This document shows positions 11,111-22,814 of a stretch of 64,000 nt of DNA, piece after piece. Position 1 is the first letter of the stretch. Every line of letters starts with the position of its first letter. The stretch comes from Nymphaea colorata (lineage: Eukaryota > Streptophyta > Magnoliopsida > Nymphaeales > Nymphaeaceae). Location: positions 18,881,934 to 18,945,933 of the forward strand of contig NC_045138.2 of assembly GCF_008831285.2 (NCBI RefSeq). Reading direction: 5' to 3'. The notes under the pieces are model-generated. The model saw only the letters and a program-made list of their open reading frames with translations. It searched no databases and was not told where the DNA came from. The position numbers and the translations under genes were made by a program.

Positions 11111-12188
11111 CTGATAAATATTCTAGCCATTATGGAAGCAAAGCAAAATTGAAATAGTCCGTATGGTAGTTTTGGTTTTAGGTGATGAATGTTATGCTAC
11201 TATTATCTGGATTTACATTCGAGAAACTACTCATAATCATTAGTTTTGAATTAACATTCAAATCCAAATACATAGAATCAAACTCAGTAAAAAAAACTGC
11301 ATATGCTGCAACTTGTTCCGGCCAGTTTAAAATGTTTACCATACTAACATTATCGTCGTTTTTAAGTAACAGTTTTACCAACGTGTTTCAAGCATTGATA
11401 AAGGCTTCCCTGACTTATTACTTCCATTTGATCCCTTCGTCTTCATCATTCTTCTTCCATCTTTTCTTTTCTCTTCGTTCTTCCTCCCATCGGCAATTTT
11501 CCGCAATGCACTTCTTCTTCATTATGTTTTGGACTGCTTGAAGCTTGTAAAGGTTGGTTCATCAATCTCCTCTCTCATTTTTTCTAATTCAATATGATTT
11601 GAAGTTATAACATGCTGGTAGGATATAGATTTTTCTGCTGAGATCTCAATTTTTTCCTGTAATATAAGACCGTAAAACTTTTGCAAGAATATTTGTGGAC
11701 CTTAGCACCTTCAATTTAATATATTAATTATATAAAGCCTCCGCACAGTCACGAAACCGCCAAGTTTTTTGTAATTTTTGTCATCGCCGGATTTTGTTGT
11801 CACATTTGGATCAGGTCTAATTCAAGTATACATATAATTTTTTGTACAATATTTAGTTTGATTGGTTGTCAATTGAATTTTTTTTTTTTTTTGGCGTATG
11901 AATGTTTTTGGTCCCTAGCCTTTTAAGCTACCCACGAAAATTTTGATTTTTGAAAAATTAATTTTTTGATCTCATCATCCTAGTGGTGACTTAGCTCTTC
12001 TCAATGGTCCATTAAATTCTTTATAAATATCGTAGTGTTGCATGTGTTTTTCATCACAAGCAGGTTAAGTTTCTCTCATTGCTAGGAATTCCTTCAAATA
12101 ATTTTCTCTTGTGGCTTTGCCCAGGATGTTGCTTATAACTTTTCATTATTTGCTTTAGGTATCCTGCCTCTGCGGTTGCTCTTTCTGT
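11110..12188 (+). promoter_or_regulatory. Upstream region of DUF247 copy C
   Basis: Aligns with 2160-2748 in front of copy A. About 470 bp (roughly 11545-12030) lack a counterpart there. That extra piece begins after GCTTGTAAAGGTTGG and is AT-rich with no coding frame; it could be an intron or an insertion. The immediate leader (TTTGCTTTAGGTATCCTGCC) is shared with copies A and B. Confidence 0.5.
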
Positions 12189-13711
12189 ATGGCAACCATG
12201 AGAGACATAAATACAACAGCAATGGCAGAAGAGAAGAAGAAGGACAAGGAGATTTGGCCAATTTGGGTCATTGACATAGAAAAAGAATATAAATCTTATG
12301 ATCCTGATGAATATGAGTCAAAGTTGGAAAAAAAGTGCATCTACAGATGGCCCAATAGCCTTGCCATTACATCAAGCATGTCCAAGCACCGTACTCCTCA
12401 CATGGCATCCCTTGGTCCCTACCACCATGGGAAGCAGCACCTGCAGCCCATGGAGCATCACAAAAAGAGAGCGGTTTACAGGATCCTCAGGAGGAGCGGG
12501 GTTTCGCTCTTTAGGTTCCTTGACTCCTTGAAAGGCATAGAGCAAGAACTTAGGGATAGCTACGACAATCTTAATCCAAAGTTGTCATCAGATTTAAGAA
12601 TGATGTTGCTTGATGGGTGCTTCATACTTGAACTCCTATATGGTTTAGATGAAAACAGCTCTGAGAACTATGAGCCCTTCTTCAGCAGAAATGGGAAGCT
12701 CACATGACTGTGGCTTTACGGGACATGCTGTTGCTAGAAAACCAAATCCCACTCCTTGTCCTAAGAAAATTAGTCGAGGTAGGGAAATTGTGCGAGGTCA
12801 ACAGTGACGCATATCTCAATCAATTGATCACACGAATTTATCGGTTGTCCCAAATTGTTGCTTCTAATAATTTTCGTATTTCAGAGATTTACCTTGAATT
12901 GATCTCTGAATTGATCTCACAAATTTTAGGGTTGAACCAAATGGATGGTTCAAGTTTACATATTTTAGATATTTACAGGAACTGCTTGATAAGGGGCATC
13001 ACAACGGAACAACAGAGAACTCCTGATGAAGAAGGCTTCATCAAGTCTGTTTGCATGCATTGTCAACCATGGCTGCATGTCATCGGCAAAGGACTTAAGC
13101 AGATGCCATTCGCCGTCCCCATCCTGGTCTTTAGGTTTTTAGGCAAACAAATTTCCAAACCAGGAAACGTGCGATCAGCAATGAGGTTTCATGAAGCAGG
13201 CGTTGAGTTCAAGAAAGCGGAACCCTGTAGCGGGCTAAAAATTACTTTTGACCAAGAACATGGAGTGCTTACTCTTCCATTCATCTTAATAGAGGACCGC
13301 ACGGCAGCAATATACATGAACTTGATGGCCTTCGAACGGATGCACCCAAATATTCAAAAGCATGAGGTGACATCATATGTTGTCTTCATGGACAGCTTGA
13401 TAGACACAGCTGAGGACGTGAGCCTGCTGTGCTCTCAAGGGATCGTAAGGAACCTTCTCGGCAGTGACGAGGATGCTGCCAATGTCTTCAACAAGTTGGG
13501 CGATGGCATTGCATACTCCCCAGATGATGAACTCCATTGGCAATTGCAGTCTTATGTTGCCTCAGATTGGAATGCGGCGAGAGCATATTTGAAGCGAAAC
13601 TACTTCCACAACCCATGGTCTATTATGTCTCTACTTGCTGCCATTGCCTTACTGGTTTTAACATTTATTCAGACACTATTTACTGTGTTGGCTGAGGCAA
13701 AGGGCAAGTGA
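12189..13711 (+). pseudogene. DUF247 protein gene, copy C, interrupted by one missing base
   Basis: The first frame (12189-12707, 172 aa) carries the N-terminal half with LGPYHHGKQHLQPMEHHK and MLLDGCFILELL. The second frame (12704-13711, 335 aa) carries MLLLENQIPLLVLRKLVEVG, the AGVEFKKAE region, MNLMAFERMHP and the C-terminal membrane helix. At the junction C reads CTCACATGACTG where A reads CTCACACATACTG: one base is missing, so the first frame meets TGA and the two frames overlap in ATGA. No other lesion is visible, making this a very young pseudogene, an allele, or a sequence error. It has an extra stretch of about 20 codons near 12870-12930 (repeated SELISQI-type words) relative to copy A. 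Intact length would be about 506 aa. Confidence 0.9.
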
Positions 13712-14060
13712 TATTATCTATTCTTAGGGATCCGGGGCCTCTTGATGTATTCTTGTTTCCAAATTATGGCCTTGTACGGGAATTGGTAAAAGGAAAAGTG
13801 AAAATGTAAAACTTCATATGTTGTGTAACAGTGTTTTAAATAATTGAAGTTTGATCGTTACTTAATTTAGTTCATCTTAATCGATGTTCTGTAGGCGCCA
13901 TAATTGCATGCGGTTAATGACAATAAAGGTTTTTTTTTTTTTTTGTTATTTTTGTGTTTGAAAAAAGTAAAGGAGAAGCACAGGTTAGATCAACTACCAC
14001 ACCATGTGGTATCTCTGATAAAGATACACCGCCATTATCTTCAATAATTGTGCATGTGAT
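13712..14060 (+). repeat. 3' flank of DUF247 copy C, first part
   Basis: Closely matches the flank of copy A (4077-4390): CGGGGCCTCTTGATGTATT, AACTTCATATGTTGTGT, TTATCTTCAATAATTGTGC. It stops matching at GCATGTGAT near 14060, where the transposon begins. The match resumes at about 16315-16326. Confidence 0.75.
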
Positions 14061-14134
14061 GCTATGCCACTAAGGTGTGGGGTGTGGATGCCGGTGCGGC
14101 ACATTTCAAAAAATTTAAGTGCAGCGGTGCGGTG

Positions 14135-14138
14135 AGAG

Positions 14139-14170
<32 letters not shown>

Positions 14171-14190
14171 TTATTATAATAATAATAATA
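14135..14190. repeat. ATT/AAT microsatellite in transposon end
   Basis: A run of about ten TTA units followed by AATAATAATAATAA. The same trinucleotide run sits at the same place in the short relative near 57258-57280, so it is an ancestral part of the element. Confidence 0.85.
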
Positions 14191-14419
14191 AGTATATAAT
14201 ATATATGATAAAAAATTGTCATAAATCACAAAATTATTAAATAACAACATCAAAACTACAACAAAACTGCAATTTGTTAATCATGATATCATTATCAATC
14301 ATCAGACTTCACTTCAGTTCAACATTCACAAGAAATATACTCTAGTTTTGAGTTCACAAAATCACAGTTTATACAGTCATATTTCAGAATTCATATATTG
14401 ATACATATTACCTCTATTG

Positions 14420-14533
14420 TCAGAGTTGTGTTCCACTTCCACTTCCACCAATATTTTGATTTTCATCAATGCTTTCAATGATATCATCATCATCGAATGC
14501 CTCAGAAGAAATAACAGCATCAGAAAAATCCAT
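14420..14533 (-). CDS. Short acidic frame, possible last exon of the element's lost protein
   Basis: A 37-codon minus-strand frame with an acidic run (EAFDDDDIIESIDENQN) ending GGSGSGTQL and a stop. hAT transposases often end in an acidic tail after the dimerisation domain, so this is plausibly the tail left after internal deletion. It is too short to assign by itself. A second possible exon lies at about 14815-14920 on the same strand (acceptor-like CTCTCAG before a frame reading LLNEFENDSKDVQENMG). Confidence 0.3.
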   Translation of the reverse strand: MDFSDAVISSEAFDDDDIIESIDENQNIGGSGSGTQL

Positions 14534-14937
14534 GTTAGCAAGTGAGAAAATCAAAGAAACCAAATCTTAACATTAAGCACCAATCAAGCATAAGGAGAGC
14601 TAACATTTTGATCAACCACTCCATCATGCATATGTTCAGCTCAAGTGCCAATGACACAAGAATAACAGGAAAAAAAAAACAGAACAACAAAGAGAGAATC
14701 TGATATAATCTGATAATTTGAAGCACGACTAACATCATTGTAAAGGCTCACAAAGTCTAAAAACTATGATTCTACCCCAAAACCAGACAATCTACGCCTC
14801 AACAATGGATCAAGAAACTCATTAAGTAATGTAGTCCCATATTTTCTTGAACATCTTTGCTATCATTCTCAAACTCATTAAGTAATGCAGTCATGGCGTA
14901 TGAAACTTGCAAGTAGGCCTGAGAGATGTGTGTGTGT

Positions 14938-14968
14938 GTGAAATAGAGAGAGAGAGAGAGAGAGACAG
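14938..14968. repeat. GA microsatellite
   Basis: A (GA)n tract preceded by TGTGTGTGTG inside the hAT-like element. No other structure. Confidence 0.8.
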
Positions 14969-16004
14969 AGAGGGAGGCAGAGAAGGAGAAAGCAATCAAG
15001 CATGCTATTTTAGCCAATATAAGAATTAAGAAGTAGAGACAAGCATTTATATGAATGTTAGACCCAGAATGCACTTCAAAGGTCACGTGGAGGCAACTTG
15101 CTTCATGTTTCTATATTTTTAGCTGCTTAAACAAATACAAATTTCCAAAGCTTGGACCTTCAAAGAGAATAACATTCTGAACTGTCCAACGTACATATGA
15201 AGACAGATTTGCCTTTATGTAATAATTTGAGACTTCAATAAACAATGAAAACAGTCTCAAAATGAAACATGAAAGGTTATATACTTATATACATAGATGA
15301 GTAAACTGAAAGGTATTCAGAAGCGCCTAATTCACTAAGAGTTCACATTATTCTGATAAAAACACAAACACAAGAAAAACAAAAGTAATTTTTAATTTTT
15401 AAACATATATTCCATGATATTCGATTACTTGTGCCAGGCCAAGGCCAGGCAAGCTAACTAGTTTATTGTCTAAAGCAGAATAACAGAAAATAGACAGGAA
15501 AAAGCAGAAGACCTAAACCAGTTTTTGAAATATTGTAATCATGAAACAAAATCAAAATGCAAAAGAATCATGTTCATACATATCACCAGTAAAAAACGTG
15601 ATGTCTTAAACACTGGGCATACAGGAAGAACAATTTTTTAAATGGTAAAGGTGATGGATAAAGGAGGAGATCTCATGATATCAAGCACAGTTTCTTTCAG
15701 ACAAGATGCAACTATTTCCAAAAAGGTAATTTAGTTGTAATCTAGTCAAGCACTAAAAATCAAAACAGGAAAATGACAGAACAAATTTCTGGTGTCTTCT
15801 GTCATATGCTTTCGAGAAGCAGAAGAAAACAAGGCAAAAAAGGTACTGATAAATAACTTTCAACTGAGCACGTAATGGCAGTGGAAGAAACCTGAAACCA
15901 GAAAGACGAAATGGGAAAAACAGTGGAGGGAGACAGACCGCTGGAGAAAACGAACTACCTGAACTAATTTGATGCTGCCGGAAGGGATGATCGCAGCCAA
16001 CACT

Positions 16005-16091
16005 GGTCGCCGGACAGAGAGGAAGCTACCGCCGGTCGCCGGACAGAGAGGAAGCTACTGCCGGTCGCCGGACAGGGAGGAAGCTACCGAC
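16005..16091. repeat. 29-bp GC-rich tandem repeat, three copies
   Basis: Units start at 16005, 16034 and 16063 with the word GGTCGCCGGACAGAGAGG. They lie in the GC-rich, leader-like region near the right end of the hAT-like element. On the minus strand this could be transcribed 5' leader; a donor-like CAGGTAGTTC follows near 15958. Confidence 0.85.
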
Positions 16092-16325
16092 GGAGGAAGG
16101 GATCGCAGCAGAGAACGAAGAAGGCGTTACCAAAGGGGAAAGTCTGTTGAAAATTAAAAAAAAAAACCCAAAAAGAAGGACAAAAATGGCCAGATTCGTT
16201 TTTTACCGCACCCGATTCGCATTTGACGTGAGTCGGGTGCGAGTCATTCTTAGTCGGCAGCATTGACAGTTTTGGGTGAGAATCAAGGTCGCACCTGCAC
16301 CCGAATCCGCACCCACGTCGTGTCG

Positions 16326-16900
16326 TGGCCCTGTTTGCAAATATCTATTATGTTTAAAATTTATATGCACATTTATTTGAAGTGAATTGATCAAATGAGT
16401 CTCTTTCTCTCTCCTCTTTATAAGGTACCCCAATCAAGCCAACGAAAAGAAAAAAAAAATTATAGGAAAGGAAAGATTGAGAAAAAGAGTGTGCCAAGAA
16501 TAAATTTACCCATCTAAAGCCTCGCCGTTGACTAGAGAAAGAAAAGAAAATGAAAAAGGTAGTAGATTTGGAAACGCTGGTTAATTTGAATACTAATTTA
16601 TGTCTTAAAAGAAATAACTTTCAAATGATTGCACAAATAAAAATTGATACTAGTGTTGGATTAGGTCACGCTCATGTTAGGGATGTTAATCTATCCTATT
16701 TGAATTAGATATCTGATGGAACCAGTCAAAAAAAAATAAAATATGACAAAAAATTTAATATCCAATTAAAAAATCTAATCAAATTCAAATTTAATAAATG
16801 GCATCGGATGGAATTCTAAAGGTCACCACCAAATTGCAGACTTATTTCAAAAGTTGAAAAAAAAGGAATGATTAAAAGGGAATGAAAAGCGAGAACCCCT
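16326..16900 (+). repeat. 3' flank of DUF247 copy C, second part
   Basis: Resumes the match to the flank of copy A (TCAAATGAGTCTCTTTCTCT, CAAGCCAACGAAAAG, GTAGATTTGGAAACG). After about 16670 the match to copy A becomes patchy: AT-rich sequence with the dispersed phrase AATCAAATTCAAATTTAAT. Confidence 0.65.
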
Positions 16901-17469
16901 GCCCTCCTTGGCCTGTGACTCCATGTACGGTCACAAACAACCAATTTTATGGTTTAAGTTCATTTTTTTTTAAAAAAAACGAAAAACTAGCAGGATTCTG
17001 GATTGACCTTTGGGAGGAAAGGTCATGGGAAGCAGGGCAAATGCTTCTTGGAGAGAGGAACGCCATATTCTGCTGCCATGGGCAGTCAGGGCAGACTTAT
17101 GTTCAGTAACTGTAAATCTTCTAGGGAAGCTCTTAATCTCATATTTCTGATTCGGATACTTTAGCCTGACCTCTTAGGCTTCTGTTGAGCCTTCCTTCCT
17201 TTACTTTGGTGTTCCTTTTTTTTTTTTCTCTTCTATTTTGATGTTTCTGAACAGTTCTATTCTTTATTATCTGCTAATAAAAGGGATGGAAGCCACCTCC
17301 CCGCAGCTTTGCAACACAAATGAATAATCTGCTTTGCATCCCAAATGAACAAAAGACATCCCCAACAAGAAGGTTTTCATATCTTTCTTGAGAAATTTAT
17401 GAAGGATCGCCATTTACAAAAATCTGCGCAATATTTTGAAGGTTATATATCATTGCCAAACCGAGCCCT

Positions 17470-18150
17470 TGAGGGCACGTATCTACACGGAAGGCGCCTT
17501 TCGAGCCCTCCACTCTTGTGCCATAAAATACAAACTTCTCGCTAACCGAGCGATTCATTTGTTATAGTAAGAGGGGAGGGCTTGGAAGCAGCGCTCCTTG
17601 TACGGACATGCACGCCCAAGGGTTTATTGGGGTCCTGACAGTAGGTGGTAGGAAGTATCATCTTGACCAGAAGCCTTTCTGCATTCGCAAGCTTCTTTAC
17701 TGATGTTATCACTATGAAATACATATTGCTGATGCATATTGAGCAGAACTACATAAGCCTCTTAGCTTAAATTGTACAAAGAATATCTGGCCTCGGCAGA
17801 TAGGAATTTCCACCTCTTAAGTTCTTATTGCATATGTTAATGTTTGATTTTCCAGTTCGAACGTATAAGCAATTTGAATACAGCATTAGCAAAAACAGAG
17901 CCATGCATCAGCCCTAATTCCATAATTATCCATAGAGAACTCTTTTATCAGATCTGCTAAAAAGATTAGAAGGAATGATTTAATGTAGTTACAGAAACTT
18001 CCGCATGGAAGCTGATTGCGGTACTGCAGTAGAAAGTCTGTCAAAATGTCAGATGGTTTACCTTTATATGTCTGCAATAAAAACCACTTAGCACTAGTTG
18101 GACCATTATTCTATGACATCATCTTTCTCCAACCTTTAGCAGCAATTTCT
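17470..18150 (-). repeat. Unidentified minus-strand block, copy 3
   Basis: Matches 5020-5560, with about 130 bp extra near 17565-17700 that carries the piece shared with 9160-9190. On the minus strand the acceptor-like CTAATCTTTTTAGCAG is followed by DLIKEFSMDNYGIRADAWLC and a stop. This is the least damaged of the three copies over that part. Family not recognised. Confidence 0.45.
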
Positions 18151-18171
18151 TTTCTCTTATTCCGTTGCAAT

Positions 18172-18197
18172 TAAAGAGTCATCACCGACTCTTTAGA
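18172..18197. repeat. Shared hairpin word, copy 1
   Basis: AAAGAGTCATCACCGACTCTTT can form a 7-8 bp stem with a short loop. The same word, with one change (TTATC for TCATC), occurs at 40149-40170, and both are followed within 25 bases by GAGCTCA. In this copy the next bases give a donor-like CTTGTAAGC. It may mark the start of a repeated transcript leader. Confidence 0.5.
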
Positions 18198-18199
18198 TT

Positions 18200-19500
18200 C
18201 ATCGAGAGAGCTCAAGCCCTTGTAAGCATTTCGTTATTAATTATAATTGTTTACCTGAAGCATGTTTATGTTGATTATTTAATTTCAACGAGTGAACATG
18301 TTTAGTTGACTGGAGCTTTCCAAGTTAAAGTATTTGGGACACAAGACTTTCTAATTCTAATTTTCTTAGCATAAATTATTTGGGTTTGAGTCCACATTTT
18401 TTTCCTACAGTACTCCATTCCTAACGTCGTTTAAATGGGGAGCACCATGGAAAAAGGCCGCGAAGGAGAGGTCCAAGGGACTCCAAAATCTAAGGAGAGT
18501 TTGAGCGAATAACACAGAAGACGGGGATGTCGATTTCCTCGTTCCCCACATCAATTTAATTGACAAAATGTATGACGCTCATGGTTGGAGATATCAGTTT
18601 CTATAATATATGCATTAGACTTGGTTATCATTTTCAATTTAATTTTTGGATGATCTGCATAGATTAGAAACATCACTTTCTATATCATACAGCCTTAGGT
18701 GTAAACCCCACGGTTTCGAAGTTTAATTAACTGTGACGAATAGTTCGCCGTAACTGTGATGCTTCCATATTTTTCTGTTGTACCCAAAGTCTATTTAACT
18801 CCAGCCACACACCTATACATATTTTATACTGCCAAAGGCTTTCACAAAGCTCAACCGAGTACATCGTCAAGAAGTCCATGACTTCATTCACCATGGCATA
18901 TCATTTTTTATACTTTAATATCTGGTGAACAAAGTTAGCAAAATCGAGGTTCCTCCTTCACTCAAATTTCAAGTGTAAGTGTACCCTCGTCATGAAAAGG
19001 TACACAAGGGGACAAATTCTATATCAAGTAAACATTGCCATGCCGTAAGGTGATAAGACGATACAAATTTAGCGATCACAAAATTTTTCCACTTAAAATT
19101 AGAAAAAAGGGAGTTAGATTTGTTACACTAGTTTTGTTTTAAGAAAATCTATAGTCCAAGGGGCAGCCGTTTGGCCGGTGAGAGTCAGTTTGTTAGTTTA
19201 ATTTCCCATGGGTAGTGTGCATTATTGTTTTAGACTGTAAATGGTAGTAACGTGACACTTTAGTTGACAGGTATGTATTCACCCTACTCTTACAGCAAAC
19301 CTAATCCTTAGAGATAAGAAGAAGGAAGGGCTTCCCTTCTCCAAGTGGTGGGGTGGCGGCTTATGCTCACCAATACCTTATAAAATTAAGTTAACTAAAA
19401 GTCAATTTTGGCAACCCCCTCCCTTTCCTTTCCATTCCCATCACTGTTAGTGGTGGTATGTTGGTCTATAATTTCAATATCATCCCATTTACAAAGCCCA
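18200..19500. other. Intergenic, no gene seen
   Basis: AT-rich. A decayed relative of the duplicated segment (ATGGGGAGCACCATGGAAAA, GAGAGGTCCAAG) lies at about 18430-18530. Otherwise no gene, element ends or RNA recognised. Confidence 0.4.
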
Positions 19501-20010
19501 CATCTCAATCTACTACTCAATATAGTAAGCAATATGGTTTCAGCTTAATCAGGATTTCAAGAAGATCTTAGTTAAGTGGGAGCTTTCACTCATCCCCAAA
19601 TTTCTCGGGATCTTATACACGAAGGATTGGACATAACGAAGGATTGGACATACTTTGTCTGATCTCCCATGATGGGGGTGGAAATTGAAAGTGATGCTAT
19701 TGGTGATTGTTCATCACATATCATCTTATCCATCCTTCCACCTCTCTTGGTCTTAGATAATTCATTGGCTGGCATTAGTTCTACAAAGGGAACTCTTCCT
19801 AGTATCGTCCCAGTCTCTATAAGGACCGGACATGTCAATAATTCAAATCCGATAAAATACTACAAGGTATTATAACTAAATATTATTAGAAAATGACCCA
19901 TCCAATAAACTTATAGGTGTTCTTTCTAATAAATGTCGGGAGACGGATCCCTCAGCAACTTTGTATTGGACATCTATGTAGATGGGCCGTATAGCCAAAA
20001 AGGAATAGAC
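19500..20010 (+). repeat. Array modules, copy upstream of DUF247 copy D
   Basis: Carries the CATCTCAATCTACTAC-GGTTTCAGCTTAATCAGGA phrase also seen at 862-905, the CCCATGATGGGG block with one GGCATTAGT unit, and the TTCTTTCTAATAAATG/GGACATCTATGTA block ending CGTATAGCCAAAAAGGA. It stops there, about 3 kb before copy D, and the leader-exon part is missing. Copy D therefore probably uses a different, nearer promoter. Confidence 0.6.
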
Positions 20011-20521
20011 CTTTTAAACTTGTGTTAACATATATTTTAAGTAAAATGTTAACGTCCTAGCGTATTCATAACACTAATTTAATATAAATAATTTTTTAGT
20101 TCAAGTTATTTTATGTTTGTAAAAATTGTAATGTTTCCTACTATAAAAGTTTTGATGTTGATATTTTAAATTGCTAAAAAACATTATTAAAGTAAAATTA
20201 TAAGTAATTTAATAAATGCTTCTCACCAAAATCGCTGTTAAGATCATATTTATAAAGTTACATTGCCAAAAAAAAACTTTAATAATTAGTTTTAATGTGT
20301 GATTTTTTATTCCTTAACCAAGTAGTTTGGTTTTACCCACTTGTGTGTGAATGGCTAGCATATTCATAAGGGCCGTCCTATCCATCATAATATATAGTTG
20401 AGTAATTTTCAAAAGACAGTTACAAACAATTTCATTTGCCAAACGGATCCTGAATGTTGAATATGTGGGTTAAAGAAGCATTCTTTTACATCAAGGCTTT
20501 TGATAGGTTTACTTCCTTATG

Positions 20522-20593
<72 letters not shown>

Positions 20594-21600
20594 CTACCAT
20601 ATACCAGAATAGTTAATTGCCATATGTCTAAAATTCAAAAATATCATACTTGAAAGACATAAAATGTTGTTTTACCATAATAGTAGCTAATACTAATTTA
20701 CTGACTGATTTTTTGTTCCTTAATGACACATTTTAAATTTTAACTATCCGGCAAAATTTGACACACGGCAGAGCACACAGACAAACACACACATACACAC
20801 ACCATATAAGAAACGAGTTAATCTTCGCCTTATTAATATATCTTATGTACCAATTTTATGTGTGCTGCTTAGCTTTAAGATTGGCCATGTTCCCAATTTT
20901 CTCAGCTATGCACTACTCTGTTGAGGAGTTTGGTAACTGGAATACTAGAATGTAATGTTTGGTCAAACTCAGAGAACATTGTGTTAGTGTTCTTACTGCC
21001 AAATATCCCTTCAAGTACTTTATGTTTTCATAATGGTCCTATTTATAAATTAATAGAACAATCTCAATGTACTTCAATCTTAATTTTTTTTAGTTGTAAC
21101 GTTCTTAATATTTCATCTTGGAAATGTCTTCACCTTAGTTGTATGTGGTGCAAAGTTCTGAAAGAAGACATCTTTCTTAACTTTCGGGAAAACTTTGGAA
21201 AAGAATTGATGTCTTTTTCGTCTATTTGTCTTGAATACTTTACTGATATTATTATTAGTATTTTGAAAAAAAAAAATCAGAGGTACCATGTATCATGTTA
21301 TAATATTTTTATTATGTGAAAATTTTCTTTTTTTTTACATAAGATTGTTCGTGTATGAGCTGTTATAATTAAATATGTCCTTACAAGTACCAGCATTTGT
21401 TGCTAAAACTGTTCCCGTTGCTATACCATAAATTGTCGCTAATACTTACAACAATTTTTAATTATTTAGCCAGCCAAATAAAACGCGTACGGCTGGCTGA
21501 TTATATGGGTACTATACTTTTGAACTTTGTGTGGATATTGAACTTCTTAGTTTTTATTTTAATTATATGTTTTTCTTCCAGGAAACACCTTTATTAAGCT
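20010..21600. other. AT-rich intergenic with AT/GT microsatellite
   Basis: No gene supported. An (AT)n run joins a long (GT)n run at about 20519-20590. Frames of 60-130 codons between 20920 and 21833 are AT-driven, hydrophobic and without recognisable domains, and I do not call them. A phrase at 20370-20400 resembles 6525-6550. Confidence 0.45.
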
Positions 21601-21960
21601 TGTTTATTCGACAAAAAAAAATTAATATATATAGAGTAAAAAATGATCCTGAAACCCTTTTCAAATATCAGATTGTTTCCGTTTATATTTCTGCAATAGA
21701 CACCACGTACCACTGTCTGGACCTTTGTTCCTTGTCATCATCTTTCTCCCTCTTATTTCCGTTGTCAATGTCCTTTCTAATGGGGGACACCATTGATGTG
21801 GAAAAAGGCCACGAAGCAGAGGTCCAAATCTAAGGAAACTTTGAGCGAATAATACCAAAAGCCGAAGACTGGGGATGTCGCGTTTGCTTGTTGCTGTGAA
21901 GAAAAGTCATAGCCGCCGGATCTTATTAGACTTGAATGAGAAAAAGCTAGTGGTAAGCGT
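21600..21960. repeat. Near-identical duplicated segment, copy 2
   Basis: Partner of 10185-10455. The first 60 bases instead resemble 8215-8275. This copy joins two pieces that are 2 kb apart in the other location, so it arose from a rearranged donor or by two events. Confidence 0.7.
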
Positions 21961-22800
21961 TCTAGAAAAGAAAAATCATTAATTCGCTTGATCCAATACT
22001 GAAAATGTCTTTTTTAATGGGGATATCTCACCATTCCCTGTGATAAAAGGTCATGAAAAACGTATCCAAACGAATGACACCAAAAGCCCAAGGCGGAGTT
22101 GAAGTGCATCTTTGCAAAATCTTACAATGGACAATGAAAAATTTTCCGAGGACCATAGTGTAGTTGGTCATGCGTGTAAGAAACCAATCCTTAGTTAACA
22201 CTCTAATTGATAGGTATAACATGACTCTACTTAGGTTTTGAAGCCACCCCACACCCTCAAGGCATAGTCATATTAAAACTACTAAATCAATGTCTAAAAT
22301 TCTCAGTCTACAGCTCTCAGTCTACAGCTCTAAGCAATTAAATAATATTCATGATTTTAGGAAAAACCTTCATGAGTTTTTTATCAAATCGGCCTTTGCA
22401 CAGTACCCCCAAAGATCCGAAAATCTGGAAAATGATTCCAAAGACTATTTTCAGAATCACCTAACCTATCCTTCTGCACACCTTTACTCATGTAGTTATT
22501 ATTATCAATGTCACTTCATAGCTGCAGACCACACCATCCCAAACAGTGTCGCCCCTTGCTGACGCAATACAGAGTTGCACATAGAGAAAGGACCAAATGA
22601 AAGAGAATAAATTTCAAACGAACTGCACATAGAGGAAGCTTAGGAGAAACTTGAATACGTAATCAGATGTTTAGAGAACTTTGTTTCCTACCTTCTCAAG
22701 TTTTCCGTGTAATTTAGTTCAGAAATGAGAAGTCACATTGCCATTTACCGCCAATTGTTTGGCGAAGTTCTTTCTTTCTTTTGCAGAAAATGAGATTGGC
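21960..22800 (+). other. Intergenic before DUF247 copy D
   Basis: A decayed piece of the duplicated segment lies at 22010-22100. A 14-base word (CTCAGTCTACAGCT) is duplicated at about 22302-22331. No gene was recognised. Confidence 0.4.
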
Positions 22801-22814
22801 TTTAGGGCAAGTTC

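Larger units (their letters stand above)
14061..16325 (-). mobile_element. hAT-like DNA transposon, internally deleted (Ds-like), about 2.26 kb
   Basis: This segment is absent from the equivalent 3' flanks of copies A and D, so its limits are set by comparison to within about 10 bp. The left end reads TATGCCACTAAGGTGTGG. The right end, reverse-complemented, is rich in GTGGGTGCGG words. Subterminal DNA just inside the left end (CCGGTGCGGCACAT, TCAAAAAA, GCGGTGCGGTGA, then an ATT repeat) matches the inverted end of the short element at 56827-57381, so the two are one family. GC-rich subterminal repeats and the layout suggest hAT, but an 8-bp target duplication is not clear here. Inside, on the minus strand, lie a GC-rich leader-like region (15960-16150) and a short acidic C-terminal frame (14420-14533). 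No transposase core was found, so it is non-autonomous. Confidence 0.7.

Noticed and set aside
20921-21319. A 132-codon plus-strand frame in AT-rich DNA
   Set aside because: Leucine-, isoleucine- and phenylalanine-rich with no domain, no promoter or splice context, in a region of pure AT texture. Such frames are expected by chance.
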